Shown here piece by piece: positions 33,700 through 43,800 of a stretch of 64,000 nt of DNA. Source of the stretch: Opitutaceae bacterium (GTDB lineage: Bacteria; Verrucomicrobiota; Verrucomicrobiia; Opitutales; Opitutaceae); assembly GCA_027482185.1 (NCBI GenBank), contig JAIXWF010000008.1, forward strand, positions 1 to 64,000, read 5' to 3'. Each line of letters begins with the position of its first letter. The first letter of the stretch is position 1. Position numbers and translations under genes: made by a program. Under the pieces are notes generated by a model. The model saw only the letters and a list, made by a program, of their open reading frames with translations. It did no database searches and was not told where the DNA came from.

Positions 33700-35355
33700 T
33701 CATTCTTTCGATTCGTCGACCGCGAGGTAGCGGGTGCGGCCGTCGCGCCAAATCAGCACGAGGACCTTCGGGCCCTTGATTTCCTCGCTGAGTTTCACGG
33801 CGGAATCGGCGTCGACCACGGGCTTGCGGTCGAGCTCGAGAATGATGTCGCCCTCGCGCAGGCCCTGGCGGGCGGAGGGGCTGTCGGGATCGATACTCGT
33901 GATGAGCGCGCCCTTGATGCGCGGCGGCAGCTGGAGTTGTTCGCGGACCTGGTCGGTGATTTCGCCGACGCCCACGCCGTTGAGCACGCCGATGTCCTCG
34001 GCTTTCTCGGGCGTGCTGTCGGCCCCGGGTTGGTCGGGCCGGCGGGCGAGTTTTACCTGGGCCGTGCGGGTCTTGCCGTCGCGCAGGTACTCGACCGCGA
34101 CGGTCGTACCGGGCGTGAACTGGCCGACCGTGAGCAGCAGCTGGCGCGAATCGCGGACTTCGGAATTCTGGACCTTCACGATCACGTCGCCCGCCTTGAG
34201 GCCGGCTTTCTCGGCCGGGCTGCCCTCGGTGACCTCGGAGATAAGCGCGCCCTTCTCGGTGCCGAATTGGGAAACGAGATCCTCGGTCAGGTCCTGCGGC
34301 GCCACGCCGAGGAAGCCGCGGTCGACGCGGCCGGTGTTGACGATCTGCTCGGCGATGTTGCGCGCGAGGTTGACCGGGATCGCGAAGCCGACGCCGGCGA
34401 AACCGCCGCTGCGGCTGAGGATGGCGGTGTTGATGCCGACGAGGCGGCCCTCGGTGTCGAGCAGGGCGCCGCCGGAATTGCCCGGGTTGATCGCGGCATC
34501 GGTTTGGATGAAATCTTCGATCGGGCCGATGCCGACGCCGCGGCTCAGCGCGCTGACGATGCCGCGGCTGACGGATTGGCCGACGCCGAAGGGATTGCCG
34601 ATGGCGAGAACGACATCGCCGACTTCCAATTGCTCGCTGTCGCCGATGACGGCGGCGGTGAGGTTGTCGGCCTCGATCTTGAGGACGGCGAGGTCGGCGA
34701 AGGCATCGCGGCCCACGACCTTGGCGTCGTAGCGTTTGGTGGATTCGCCGATGGAGACCTTCACGTCGTCGGCGTCCTCGATCACGTGGTTGTTGGTGAG
34801 GATGTAGCCGTCCTTGGTGATGATGACGCCGGAGCCGAGACCCTGCTGGGTCTGTTCGGGCGAGCGGCCGCGGGGATTGGCCGGGGCGTTGCGGGGATTG
34901 TTGCGCGGGGTATTGCGGGGGTTGGGGATCGTCGGGCCCTCGCCGTCCTCGCCGCGCGGCATGCCGGGCAGGGCATCGAAGAACCGGCGGAAACGCGGAT
35001 CGTTGAACAGCGAGGAATAGTCCGGCGTGCGGACGCGTTTGCTGGAGTAAACGTAGACGACGCTCGCGGCGGTGCGCTTGACGATGGGCGCGTAGCTGAC
35101 GCGGTCGGAGGACTCGCGATTGATCGGCTTGGAGTCGAAGGTGAGCTTGAGCGGCGCGCCCTTGGCCTTGGCTTCGGCGGGTTTCTTGTCGCCGTCGTTT
35201 TTCTTTTCCGCCGTCGCGGCCTTGTTCTTGGAGGGCGCGGCTTTCTTCTCGGCCACGGGGCTCTTGGGGTCGGCCCCGCGCAGGGTGAGGCCGGCGCCGA
35301 TGGTCAGCACCAGAATGGCGGATACGAGGGAGAAACGGGAGACGCTCGTGGACAT
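33700..35355 (-). CDS. htrA: HtrA/DegP-type periplasmic serine protease with two PDZ domains
   Basis: The 551-aa protein has an N-terminal signal/anchor, a Lys/Ala/Glu-rich linker to about residue 70, then a trypsin-like domain with the triad H190 (LTNNHVIE), D221 (ADLAVLKIE) and S294 (PGNSGGALL). Two PDZ domains follow (RGFLGVAPQDL from about 346, and a second from about 460 ending IILELDRKPVV). This is the Do/HtrA quality-control protease of the cell envelope. A Pro/Asn-rich loop near 140-170, before the protease core, is unusual. The gene is divergent from GlyRS. Confidence 0.95.
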   Translation of the reverse strand: MSTSVSRFSLVSAILVLTIGAGLTLRGADPKSPVAEKKAAPSKNKAATAEKKNDGDKKPAEAKAKGAPLKLTFDSKPINRESSDRVSYAPIVKRTAASVVYVYSSKRVRTPDYSSLFNDPRFRRFFDALPGMPRGEDGEGPTIPNPRNTPRNNPRNAPANPRGRSPEQTQQGLGSGVIITKDGYILTNNHVIEDADDVKVSIGESTKRYDAKVVGRDAFADLAVLKIEADNLTAAVIGDSEQLEVGDVVLAIGNPFGVGQSVSRGIVSALSRGVGIGPIEDFIQTDAAINPGNSGGALLDTEGRLVGINTAILSRSGGFAGVGFAIPVNLARNIAEQIVNTGRVDRGFLGVAPQDLTEDLVSQFGTEKGALISEVTEGSPAEKAGLKAGDVIVKVQNSEVRDSRQLLLTVGQFTPGTTVAVEYLRDGKTRTAQVKLARRPDQPGADSTPEKAEDIGVLNGVGVGEITDQVREQLQLPPRIKGALITSIDPDSPSARQGLREGDIILELDRKPVVDADSAVKLSEEIKGPKVLVLIWRDGRTRYLAVDESKE

Positions 35356-35552
35356 GGCGGAAAGGGATTGGAAAAGCGCCCGCGGCCGAAACCGCAAGGC
35401 ACGGCTTGGAACGGGGACCGCGAAACTGGTTCCGTCCGCGCGAAACTGCAACCGGCACCGTCAAAACCCCGCCGCCGCAACGCAAGGCGGCGCCGGCCGC
35501 GCGAAGGCGGGAATTGACCCCACCGCCCGCCGCCCGCTAACTCTCGCGCCTT

Positions 35553-37079
35553 ATGTCCGCCGAATCCACCGCTCCCGCCGTCACCATGGATGCCATCGTC
35601 GCGCTCGCGAAGCGCCGCGGTTTCGTCTTCCAGTCGTCCGAGATCTACGGCGGGCTCAACGGCTTCTTCGACTACGGTCCCCTCGGCTCCGAGCTGAAGA
35701 AGAACATCCGCGACTGCTGGTGGAACGATATGGTGCGCCGCCGCGACGACGTCGTCGGCATCGAATCCTCGATCATCATGCACCCGAAGGTCTGGGAAGC
35801 CTCGGGCCACGTCGCCGGCTTCACCGATCCGCTCGTCGACTGCAAAGTCAGCAAGCAGCGCTACCGCGCCGACCAACTCTTCTTCTCGCCCGTCGTCGTC
35901 GACGGCCAAACCGTCGGCTACGTCAGCGCCCTCGAGAGCGAAAAGACCGCCGCGGATCTCCAGGCCGCCGCCGAATCCTTCAAACGCAAGAAGGCCATCC
36001 AGGGCGCGCTGGCGCCGGTCGCGCCCCGCGATTTCACCGAGGCCAAGCCCGAGGAAATCCCGCTCATCCCCTCTCCCGCCACCGGCGAGCCCGGCAGCCT
36101 GACCGAGCCCCGCGCCTTCAACATGATGTTCGAGACGCATGTCGGCCCGATGCGCGACTCGTCCGCCGTCGCCTACCTCCGGCCCGAGACCGCCCAGGGT
36201 ATGTTCGTCGATTTCAAGAACGTCGTCGACACCGGCCGCGTGAAGCTGCCCTTCGGCATCGCCCAGATCGGCAAATCGTTCCGCAACGAGATCACGCCGC
36301 GCAACTTCATCTTCCGCTCCCGCGAATTCGAGCAGATGGAGATGGAGTATTTTATTTCCGAGGACGCCGACTGGGACACCTGCCACAAGGAGTGGATCGA
36401 ATGGTGCCGCCAGTGGCTGATCTCGGTCGGCCTGCCGGAAACGCACCTCTCGCTCTACGCGCACCCGAAGGAGAAACTCGCGTTCTACTCCAAGGGCACC
36501 GTCGACATCATGTTCCGCTACCCGTTCGGCGTGCAGGAACTCTGGGGCATCGCCGCCCGCGGCAACTACGACCTCACGCAGCACGCCAACGCCAGCGGCA
36601 AGCCGATGGAGTACTTCGACGAAGCCTCGAAGAAGAAGTTCGTCCCCCACGTCATCGAGCCCGCCGTCGGCGTCGACCGCATCTTCCTCGCCGTCCTCTG
36701 CGCCGGCTACGCGGAAGAGGACGTCAAGGACGACAAGGGCAACGTCGAGAAACGCACCGTGCTCCGCCTCTCGCCGCGCATCGCGCCGGTGAAGGTCGCC
36801 GTGCTCCCGCTGCTCAAGAACAAGGACGCGCTCACCGCCCGCGCCAAGGAACTCTACAGGAAACTGCAGCGCCGCTACGCCGTGTTCTACGACGAGGCCG
36901 GCGCGATCGGCCGCCGCTACCGCCGCCAGGACGAGATCGGCACGCCGTGGTGCGTGACGATCGACTTCGAAACGATCGAGAAGGACGGCACCTTCACGCT
37001 GCGCGAGCGCGACTCGATGACGCAGAAACGCATCACCGAGGCCGACCTCTTCGCGCTGCTCGAGGCGCAGGTGTTCTGA
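35553..37079 (+). CDS. glyQS: Glycyl-tRNA synthetase, alpha2 (single-chain class II) type
   Basis: The 508-aa enzyme charges tRNA-Gly. It is the dimeric type, not the alpha2beta2 form. [36 protein letters not shown] is the typical N-terminus. Motif 2 [21 protein letters not shown] lies near residues 243-263, motif 3 [14 protein letters not shown] near 369-382, and the anticodon-binding end closes with [15 protein letters not shown]. The gene is separated by about 200 bp from the divergent HtrA gene. A small hairpin follows its stop. Confidence 0.97.
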   Translation: MSAESTAPAVTMDAIVALAKRRGFVFQSSEIYGGLNGFFDYGPLGSELKKNIRDCWWNDMVRRRDDVVGIESSIIMHPKVWEASGHVAGFTDPLVDCKVSKQRYRADQLFFSPVVVDGQTVGYVSALESEKTAADLQAAAESFKRKKAIQGALAPVAPRDFTEAKPEEIPLIPSPATGEPGSLTEPRAFNMMFETHVGPMRDSSAVAYLRPETAQGMFVDFKNVVDTGRVKLPFGIAQIGKSFRNEITPRNFIFRSREFEQMEMEYFISEDADWDTCHKEWIEWCRQWLISVGLPETHLSLYAHPKEKLAFYSKGTVDIMFRYPFGVQELWGIAARGNYDLTQHANASGKPMEYFDEASKKKFVPHVIEPAVGVDRIFLAVLCAGYAEEDVKDDKGNVEKRTVLRLSPRIAPVKVAVLPLLKNKDALTARAKELYRKLQRRYAVFYDEAGAIGRRYRRQDEIGTPWCVTIDFETIEKDGTFTLRERDSMTQKRITEADLFALLEAQVF

Positions 37080-37080
37080 G

Positions 37081-37133
37081 TCCGCCGCCGTTTTTCGGCG
37101 GAAGTTTGCAGTAGCCGGGGGCGCCGCCCCCGG
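37081..37133. repeat. Two GC hairpins downstream of GlyRS
   Basis: CCGCCG-TTTTT-CGGCGG (37085-37101) is immediately after the stop. It has no T-tract and is at best a weak terminator. A perfect 9-bp palindrome CCGGGGGCG-C-CGCCCCCGG follows at 37115-37133 within a GTAGCCGGGG...CCGGTCAC unit, probably an intergenic repeat. Confidence 0.55.
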
Positions 37134-37204
37134 TCACTTTCCCTTCGTCCCGTTCCGTGCCGGCGCCGCTTCTGCCGGCGGACCCGGCGGCCGCACCTTT
37201 TTCC

Positions 37205-40200
37205 ATGTCCAAATCCCGCCAGCCTTCGATCCGCAGCGTCCGCGCCCCCGAGGCGCTCGCGGCGCTCCGAAGCTGGCTGACGGAGTTTCCCGAAGGCGTC
37301 CGCGAACGCGGCGAGGCGTACTGGGAAAGCAACCACGTCATCGAGGCCTGGGCCGACGCCGACCACTTCGTCCAGGCGCGCGTCGCCGGCCAGGCACTCT
37401 ACGACGTCACGCTCTTCTACACCCGCGGCAAGTGGTCCTCGCGGTGCAAATGCCCCGTCGGCACCCAGTGCAAGCACGCCTACGCCGCCAGCCGCGCGTG
37501 GATCGCCGACGTCGAGTCCGGCAACGACCGCCGCCGCCCCGCGCCGGCCGCCGCCGCCGCGGCCGAACCGTTCAAGCCCCAGCCGCGCAAAAAAACCTTC
37601 CGCGAGCTCTGGCAACCCGTGCTCGCGGAAAAACTCGGCCGCCCGCTCGAGGCCGAGGAAGTCAACCTGCTCGGCCGGCTCGCGGAGCTGTTCGCCGAGT
37701 TCACCGCCGGCAACCAGACGCTCTTCCCCGGCCAGCTCGAGCGCCACGGCTTCCACTACGTGCCGCCGGCCGAACGCTCGCTGTACGATCCCGCGTTCGC
37801 CGGCTGGTGGGACCGCGCCCACCCGCCCGCCGATCCCTGGGCGCTCTGGCAGTACCTCGCGTATCACTACGAGCAGCACGGTTTCCCGATCCCGGCCGTC
37901 TTCCGGCCGCTGACGGACACCCGCGCCGTCCACGCCGCAATCTCCGACCAACGCGTGCAGCAGGAACTCGCCGTCTGGCGCCGCGCCCTCGCCGCGGCCG
38001 ACGAACTCGCCGCCGCCGCCCCGCCCAATCCCGTTGCCGGCATCACCGGCCTGCGCGTGCGGCTCCTCGCCGGCGGCGCCTGCCAGCTCGAGGTCCGCGC
38101 CGGCGCCGGCAAACCGTGGAAACCGCCCACCCAGCGTTTCCTCCGCGAGCTCGGCAGTGCCCGCCCCGCCGATTTCGAACACCTCCCGCCCGCCGAAGCC
38201 GCCCTCGGCCTCGTGCTCGCCGCCGAACTCGGCCTCGCCGATGCGGCCGCCCCGCGTACGACGCTCGACGAAGCCGCCCTCGCCGAAGTGCTGCGGACCA
38301 AGTCCGCCCGCGGCGCCTTGGTTCTGCCCGACGAATCGCCGTTCACCGTCCAACCCGAGCCCCTCGTGCCCGAGGCCTCCGTTTCGGCCGCCGGCGCCGA
38401 CCGCCTCGAGGTCCGCCTTGTCGCTCCCGACGGCCGCGATGCCTCCGCGGCCAAGCCCGTCGCCGCCCTGCCCGACCCGCTGTACCTGTTCGAGGGCAAG
38501 CTCTGGCAAGGCCCGCCGCCCGCCCCGGCTGCCACGCTCCCCGTCGCCGCGCTCAACGACCCGAAACTCATGACGCGCCTGCGCGCCGCCGGCCTCCGCC
38601 TGCCGCAGTCCCTCGAGCTCAAGGTCCGGCACATCGCGCTCACGCCGGTCCTGCGCTGCTGGCTGCACCAGCCCGCGTCGGCGTTCGAATCCGTCCAATT
38701 CCGCGCCCAACTCCTGGCCAAGTCGGAAAACCCGCCGTGCTGCCAGCATTGGAGCGGTCTCGGCGGCTGGCAGTGGATCAAGGGTGGCGCCCCGCCGCCG
38801 CGGCGCGCGGACGATCCCGTTTTGGAATTCGACCTCTCCGCCGCGCAAACCGTGAGCGAGCGCCTCGCCGAATTCCGCGTCAGCTGGAACAACCACGCCG
38901 ACGCCTGGATGCGCGGCGTGCCGAAGACGTTTCCCGAGGACTTCCTCGCCTGGTACGCCACGCTCCCGCCCGGCCTCGCGATCGACGCCACCCCCGAGCT
39001 CACCAGCCTGCTCGCCCCGCCCCTGCGCGCCCGCGTCGAGGTCAACGCCGCCCCGGCCGAAGGCGGCCAACGCGATTGGTTCGACCTCACCGTGGCCCTG
39101 CGCGTCGCGGACACGACGCTCTCCGCCGAGGAACTTTCGCTCCTGCTCAAGGCCCGCGGCAAATGGGTCAGCCTGCCCGGCCGCGGCTGGCGCCGTCTCG
39201 AGGTCGAGGACGACGCCGGCAACCCCGCCACCGCCGCGCTCGACCGCCTCGGCCTCGGCGCCGCCGACGTCCTCGCCACCGGCAAGGCCGCGAAGCACCG
39301 CCTCCACGCGCTCCAGCTCGCCACCGAGGCCGCCACCCTCGAGCAACGCCACGCCAAGCTCGCCGCCGATCTGCGCACCCGCGCCGCCGCGCTCGCCGCC
39401 CTGCCCGCGCCGCCGCTCCCGCCCGGCCTCCAGGCCGTGCTCCGCCCGTACCAGCTCGAAGGTTTCCACTTTCTCGCCCACCTCGCCGCCCAAGGCTTCG
39501 GCGGCGTGCTCGCCGACGACATGGGTCTCGGCAAAACGGTCCAGACCCTCGCCTGGCTCCTGCACCTCGCGGCCACGCACGAAGGCGAACCGGCCCCCCT
39601 GCGCATCCTCGTCGTCTGCCCCAAGAGCGTCACCCACGGCTGGCTCACCGAGACCGCGCGCTTCGCGCCCTCGCTCAACGCCGTCGCCTTCGACCCCGAC
39701 CGCACCGTCCTGCCCGGCGGCTCCCCCGCCGGCAGCGCCCTGCTCGTCGCCAACTACGTCCAGCTCCGCATCAACGCCGCGTGGTTCCAGCAGCAGAGCT
39801 GGGATGCCGTCGTCCTCGACGAAGGCCAGTTCATCAAGAACCCCTCGAGTCAGGTCGCGTCCGTCGCCCGCTCGCTGCCCTCGCGCCATCGCCTCGTGCT
39901 CACCGGCACGCCGATCGAAAACCGGCTCACCGATCTCTGGAGCCTCTTTGCCTTCGCGCAACCCGGCCTGCTCGGCACGCAGACGGCGTTCCGGCGCCAA
40001 TATCCCGACGAAGACGCCGCCGCCCACGCGCGCCTCCACCGCCGCGTCCGCCACTTCCTGCTCCGCCGCACCAAGGCCCAGGCCGCGCCCGACCTTCCGC
40101 CGCGCACCGAGGACGAAATCGTCGTCGAACTCGAGGGCGAGCAACGCGTCCTCTACGACGCGGAACTGAAGCGCGCCCGCGCCCAGTTGCTCGGCGTATC

Positions 40201-40816
40201 GACCGACCGCGCCCTCGACGCCGTCCGCTTCAACATCCTCGCAAGCCTCCTCCGCCTCCGCCAGATCTGCTGCCACCCCGCGCTGATCGACCCCGTGCAC
40301 GCCGGCCTGCCGAGCGCGAAACTCGAGGCCCTGCTCGAACGCCTTGAGGAACTGCGCGACGAGGGCCACCAAGTCCTCGTCTTCAGCCAATTCGTCGAGA
40401 TGCTCCAGCTGATCCGCGCGCGCCTCGTCGCCGCCGACATCGGCCACCTCATGCTCACGGGTGCGACGGAAAACCGCGCCGAACTCGTCGACACCTTCCA
40501 GACCGACCGCAGCAAGACCGTCTTTTTGCTCTCGCTCAAAGCCGCCGGCTTCGGCCTCAACCTCACCGCCGCCAGCTACGCGATCCTCTACGACCCGTGG
40601 TGGAATCCGGCCGTCGAGGCACAGGCCATCGACCGCACGCACCGCATCGGCCAGACGCAGCCCGTCGTCGCCTACCGCCTCATCGCCGCGGACACCGTCG
40701 AGCAGAAGATCCGCGCCCTGCAGCAGGAAAAGGCCGCCCTCGCCAACGCCGTCGTGCAGGAGGAATCCCTCGCGAGCATCCTCGACCTCGACAGCCTGCG
40801 CCGGATTCTCGGCTAG
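37205..40816 (+). CDS. SWIM-domain SNF2-family helicase-like ATPase
   Basis: The 1203-aa protein has an N-terminal SWIM zinc finger, C81-K-C83...C89-K-H91, then a long middle region (about 110-700) with no clear domain. The ATPase core follows: Walker A DDMGLGKT near 771-778, motif II DEGQ near 872, LTGTPIENRLTDLWSLF, and helicase-C AAGFGLNLTAASYAILYDPWWN...DRTHRIGQ. Motif II has DEGQ where DEAH/DEAQ is common in SNF2 proteins. Relatives act on chromosomal DNA-protein complexes in repair or transcription recycling. No partner gene is adjacent. Confidence 0.92.
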   Translation: MSKSRQPSIRSVRAPEALAALRSWLTEFPEGVRERGEAYWESNHVIEAWADADHFVQARVAGQALYDVTLFYTRGKWSSRCKCPVGTQCKHAYAASRAWIADVESGNDRRRPAPAAAAAAEPFKPQPRKKTFRELWQPVLAEKLGRPLEAEEVNLLGRLAELFAEFTAGNQTLFPGQLERHGFHYVPPAERSLYDPAFAGWWDRAHPPADPWALWQYLAYHYEQHGFPIPAVFRPLTDTRAVHAAISDQRVQQELAVWRRALAAADELAAAAPPNPVAGITGLRVRLLAGGACQLEVRAGAGKPWKPPTQRFLRELGSARPADFEHLPPAEAALGLVLAAELGLADAAAPRTTLDEAALAEVLRTKSARGALVLPDESPFTVQPEPLVPEASVSAAGADRLEVRLVAPDGRDASAAKPVAALPDPLYLFEGKLWQGPPPAPAATLPVAALNDPKLMTRLRAAGLRLPQSLELKVRHIALTPVLRCWLHQPASAFESVQFRAQLLAKSENPPCCQHWSGLGGWQWIKGGAPPPRRADDPVLEFDLSAAQTVSERLAEFRVSWNNHADAWMRGVPKTFPEDFLAWYATLPPGLAIDATPELTSLLAPPLRARVEVNAAPAEGGQRDWFDLTVALRVADTTLSAEELSLLLKARGKWVSLPGRGWRRLEVEDDAGNPATAALDRLGLGAADVLATGKAAKHRLHALQLATEAATLEQRHAKLAADLRTRAAALAALPAPPLPPGLQAVLRPYQLEGFHFLAHLAAQGFGGVLADDMGLGKTVQTLAWLLHLAATHEGEPAPLRILVVCPKSVTHGWLTETARFAPSLNAVAFDPDRTVLPGGSPAGSALLVANYVQLRINAAWFQQQSWDAVVLDEGQFIKNPSSQVASVARSLPSRHRLVLTGTPIENRLTDLWSLFAFAQPGLLGTQTAFRRQYPDEDAAAHARLHRRVRHFLLRRTKAQAAPDLPPRTEDEIVVELEGEQRVLYDAELKRARAQLLGVSTDRALDAVRFNILASLLRLRQICCHPALIDPVHAGLPSAKLEALLERLEELRDEGHQVLVFSQFVEMLQLIRARLVAADIGHLMLTGATENRAELVDTFQTDRSKTVFLLSLKAAGFGLNLTAASYAILYDPWWNPAVEAQAIDRTHRIGQTQPVVAYRLIAADTVEQKIRALQQEKAALANAVVQEESLASILDLDSLRRILG

Positions 40817-40837
40817 CGCGGCGCGGCTGCGCCGCGC

Positions 40838-40903
40838 GGTTTGGAGTTCGGAGTTTGGAGTTGGGAGAGTGGTTTTGGGTTTTGAGTTTTGGGTTTTGGA
40901 TCA
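40838..40903. repeat. Heptamer-word spacer (GTTTGGA/GTTTTGG)
   Basis: GTTTGGA/GTTCGGA words followed by GTTTTGG/GTTTTGA words, 7-bp phased, downstream of the helicase gene. Same style as 26487-26620. Confidence 0.85.
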
Positions 40904-41029
40904 CTGCGCCGCGGGCGATGGGTGGGGGGCGAACCGGTTGATCCTGACACGATTTGTCAGGGGTGTACGGGTCGGAGCGGAATGCGGCTTGTCGGGGCGA
41001 GGGCTGGGGCCACGCTCGCCCGTCCGCCT

Positions 41030-42439
41030 ATGTCTGCTCCCGCCGCCGAGACTCCGTTTTCCTTCTGGCGCAGCGTCGCGCAGGCCCTGCGCGGCGAACA
41101 CCTCGACTACACCGCCGCGCCGTTGAACCGCGCGGTGCTGCTCCTTGCCGTACCCATGGTCCTCGAGATGATCATGGAGTCGCTCTTCGCGGTGACGGAT
41201 GTCTTCTGGGTCTCGCGGCTCGGCAAGGAGGCGATCGCCGTCGTGGGCCTGACGGAATCGATCATGTCGCTCGTCTACGCGGTCGCGATCGGCATTTCGT
41301 TCGCGGCCACGGCCATCGTCGCGCGCCGCATCGGCGAGAAGGATCCCGCCCGCGCCGCGCAGGCCGCCGGCCAGATCTTGCTCATCGGGTTTACCGTCTC
41401 GGCCGTGCTCGGCGTGATCCTCGGGCTGAACGCCAAGCGACTCCTCGAGTTGCTCGGCGCCGACGCCGCGACCGTCGCACTGGGCACGGACTTCGCCGCG
41501 CTGATGCTCGGCGGGAACGTCACCGTCTTCATGATTTTCCTGATCAACGCCGTCTTCCGCGGCGCGGGCGACGCCGTGATCGCGATGCGCACGCTCTGGT
41601 TGGCCAACGGCCTCAACATCGTGCTCGGGCCCTGCTTCATCTTCGGTCTCGGGCCGTGCCCCGAAATGGGCGTCACGGGCGCCGCCGTCGCGACCAACCT
41701 CGGCCGCGGCTGCGGCGTGCTCTACCAACTCTGGCATCTGATGGGCCGGCCCGGCCGTGTGCAGGTGCGGCTCCGGCATCTGCGTCCGGTACTCGAAGAT
41801 CTCGTCGCGATTATGCGGCCGGCCCTCAGCGGCATCGCGCAACTGCTTATCACCACGACGAGCTGGGTCGGTCTGTTCAAGATCCTCGCGGCCTTCGGCA
41901 GCACGGCCGTCGCCGGATACACGATCGCGATCCGCGTCGTGATGTTCGCGCTGATGCCCGCCTGGGGTCTGGCCAACGCCGGCTCGACGCTCGTCGGCCA
42001 GAACCTCGGCGCCGGCAAACCCGACCGCGCCGAGGCGGCCGTGCGTCTCGCCGTGCGCTACAACGTGATCTTCCTCGGCGCCATCGGGCTCGTCTTCGTT
42101 TTCGGCGCGCCGTTCATCGCCGCGCTCTTCACCGCCGACCCCGCGGTGCGGGCCGAGGCGACGCGCGCCCTCTGGATCGTGAGTTTGGCGTTTCCGCTCT
42201 ACGCCGCGGGCATGTGTTTCGAGGGCGCGTTCAACGGCGCCGGCGACACGCGCACGCCGACCCGCCTCAATTTCTTCTGCTTCTGGCTCGGCCAAGTGCC
42301 CCTCGCCTGGTTCCTCGCCCGCGGCTGCGGCCTCGGCGCGCTCGGCGTCTACATCGCCGTGCCCGCCTCGTTTTCCGTGCTCGCCCTCTGGAGCGGAGTT
42401 CTCTTCCGCCGCGGCAAGTGGAAGGCCCAGCAGGTGTAG
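41030..42439 (+). CDS. MATE-family multidrug efflux protein
   Basis: A 469-aa protein with about twelve membrane helices. AVLLLAVPMVLEMIMESLFAVTDVFWVSRLG is the usual first half-motif, GISFAATAIVARRIGEKD and WGLANAGSTLVGQNLGAGKPDRAE are the two conserved loop motifs of each six-helix half. MATE pumps export cationic compounds using Na+ or H+ gradients. A few leading residues (SAPAAETPFSFWRSVAQAL) are cytosolic. The gene is monocistronic by spacing. ATG 41030 is preferred over upstream in-frame starts that lie in repeat DNA. Confidence 0.95.
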   Translation: MSAPAAETPFSFWRSVAQALRGEHLDYTAAPLNRAVLLLAVPMVLEMIMESLFAVTDVFWVSRLGKEAIAVVGLTESIMSLVYAVAIGISFAATAIVARRIGEKDPARAAQAAGQILLIGFTVSAVLGVILGLNAKRLLELLGADAATVALGTDFAALMLGGNVTVFMIFLINAVFRGAGDAVIAMRTLWLANGLNIVLGPCFIFGLGPCPEMGVTGAAVATNLGRGCGVLYQLWHLMGRPGRVQVRLRHLRPVLEDLVAIMRPALSGIAQLLITTTSWVGLFKILAAFGSTAVAGYTIAIRVVMFALMPAWGLANAGSTLVGQNLGAGKPDRAEAAVRLAVRYNVIFLGAIGLVFVFGAPFIAALFTADPAVRAEATRALWIVSLAFPLYAAGMCFEGAFNGAGDTRTPTRLNFFCFWLGQVPLAWFLARGCGLGALGVYIAVPASFSVLALWSGVLFRRGKWKAQQV

Positions 42440-42477
42440 CCCGCATCAACCCCACCCAAGGCTGAACAAGACTTGGA

Positions 42478-42572
42478 TCCCAGAGGACACCGAGACCAGA
42501 CCCGGAGTGCACCGAGCCGAAAACTTTGTCCGGCTCCGTGCCCTCGGTGGCTTGGCTCCGTGCGCTCCGTGA
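42478..42572. repeat. Palindromic repeat, CACAGAG family (GC-rich variant)
   Basis: CCCAGAGGACACCGAGACC...GGAGTGCACCGAGCC on the left is matched by GGCTCCGTGCCCTCGGTGGC...CTCCGTG on the right. This is the variant with CGGAG/CCGAG in place of CAGAG. Heptamer words (TTTAAGC, TTACCGC) follow at about 42618-42661, up to the DUF1643 start. Confidence 0.65.
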
Positions 42573-42661
42573 CAAACGCATCCGTCTGGAACGCGCCCTG
42601 ACGGCGGAAAGTCGCGCGTTCCGGCTTTAAGCTTTCGGCCGATCCCTTACCGCTTTCGGGC

Positions 42662-43159
42662 TTGGAAAACGAATGCCTCTTCTCGCCCGACCGGCGGCAC
42701 CGCTACTCGCTCGTGCACCGGTGGAACCCGCTCTTCGGCGAACGGCTCATCCTCTGGATCGGCCTCAACCCGAGCACCGCGGACGAGGCGAAACTCGATC
42801 CCACGCTGACCCGCATCGCGCGCTTCTCCGAACGCGAGGGCTTCGACGGTTTCTGGATGGCCAACCTCTTCGGCCTGCGCACGCCGTACCCGAAGGAAAT
42901 GATGGCCGCCCCCGATCCCGTCGGCCCGGAAAACGACGCCTCCCTTCTCGCCGCCGCGGATCGCTGCGAGAAAATCGTCGCCGCCTGGGGCGTGTCGGGC
43001 GCGTATCAGGCGCGGGCGGACGCCGTCGTCCGCCTCTTCGCCGGCCGCAAGCTCTGGTGCCTCGGCACGACGCAGGACGGCCATCCGCGCCATCCGCTCT
43101 ACGTCGCCGGCACCCAGCCCCTGGTCCGCTGGAAACCCGGAAAAAAAGCCGAAGCCTGA
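42662..43159 (+). CDS. DUF1643 family protein
   Basis: A 165-aa cytosolic protein. FSPDRRHRYSLVHRWNP, ILWIGLNPSTADEAKLDPTLTRI, FDGFWMANLFGLRTPYPKEMM and KLWCLGTTQDGHPRHPLYV are characteristic of DUF1643. The biochemical role is unknown. The start is TTG at 42662, since the family motif begins within eight residues and no ATG precedes it in frame. The flavodoxin-like gene starts 5 bp after its stop, so the two are likely co-transcribed. Confidence 0.87.
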   Translation: MENECLFSPDRRHRYSLVHRWNPLFGERLILWIGLNPSTADEAKLDPTLTRIARFSEREGFDGFWMANLFGLRTPYPKEMMAAPDPVGPENDASLLAAADRCEKIVAAWGVSGAYQARADAVVRLFAGRKLWCLGTTQDGHPRHPLYVAGTQPLVRWKPGKKAEA

Positions 43160-43164
43160 ACCCG

Positions 43165-43800
43165 ATGCCGCGCCGTCCCCGGATTCTCCTCGTCAACGCC
43201 TCGCTCGCCGGCGCCGCCGGCAACACCGCCGTGCTGCTCACCCGGATACAAAGGGCGCTGCGCGGCAAGTCCGCGGCCGAGACCGCGGTGCTGGCCGGCG
43301 GACCTGATTTCGCCGCGCTGCGCCCGCGGCTCGCGGCGGCGGACGGCTTCGTCTTCGCCACCGGCACGCATTGGGACGGCTGGAGCAGCGAACTGCAGCG
43401 TTTCCTCGAGGCCGCCACCGCCGCGGAAGCAACGTCCCTGTGGGTCGGCAAGCCGGCCGCCGTCGTCGTTTCGGAACACAGCACCGGCGGAAAAGGTGTG
43501 CTCTCCCGGCTGCAGGGCGTCCTCGTGACGCTCGGCTGCAGCGTGCCGCCGCTGGGCGGGATGGTGGTGTCGCGCGCGGCGCTGCTCGCGGCGAAATCGG
43601 ATCGATCGGCGGCGCGCGATTTCTGGGGCCTCGCCGATCTCGGTGTCGTGGCCCACAACGTCGCGGAAGCGGCGCGCATCTCGCTCCCGGGCGCCCGCGC
43701 CGCGACGCCGCGCTGGCGCACCTGGCCGGTGGACCGCCGCGACTTCGCGGCGCGTTGGCTCGACGTTCCCGCCCGGTCCGCTCAGCCGCCGCCGGAATAG
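43165..43800 (+). CDS. Flavodoxin-like / NAD(P)H-dependent oxidoreductase-fold protein
   Basis: The 211-aa protein opens with PRILLVNASLAGAAGNTAVLL, a P-loop-like flavin phosphate-binding segment (S-x-x-G...N-T) as in iron-sulfur flavoproteins and NADPH-dependent FMN reductases. ADGFVFATGTHWDGWSSELQRFLE replaces the usual P-x-Y-W/F-x-G-x-x-S substrate loop, and AAVVVSEHSTGGKGVLSRLQGVLVTLGC follows. Probable redox protein; partner unknown. Its 3' end overlaps the convergent NTF2-like gene by 19 bp. Confidence 0.72.
   Translation: MPRRPRILLVNASLAGAAGNTAVLLTRIQRALRGKSAAETAVLAGGPDFAALRPRLAAADGFVFATGTHWDGWSSELQRFLEAATAAEATSLWVGKPAAVVVSEHSTGGKGVLSRLQGVLVTLGCSVPPLGGMVVSRAALLAAKSDRSAARDFWGLADLGVVAHNVAEAARISLPGARAATPRWRTWPVDRRDFAARWLDVPARSAQPPPE

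Noticed and set aside
37081-37101. Intrinsic terminator after GlyRS
   Set aside because: The T run is in the loop and no U-tract follows the stem, so it was kept only as a hairpin.
37432-40347. 971-codon plus-strand open frame inside the SNF2 gene
   Set aside because: Low-complexity Arg/Pro/Ala shadow; the 37205-40816 frame carries all motifs.
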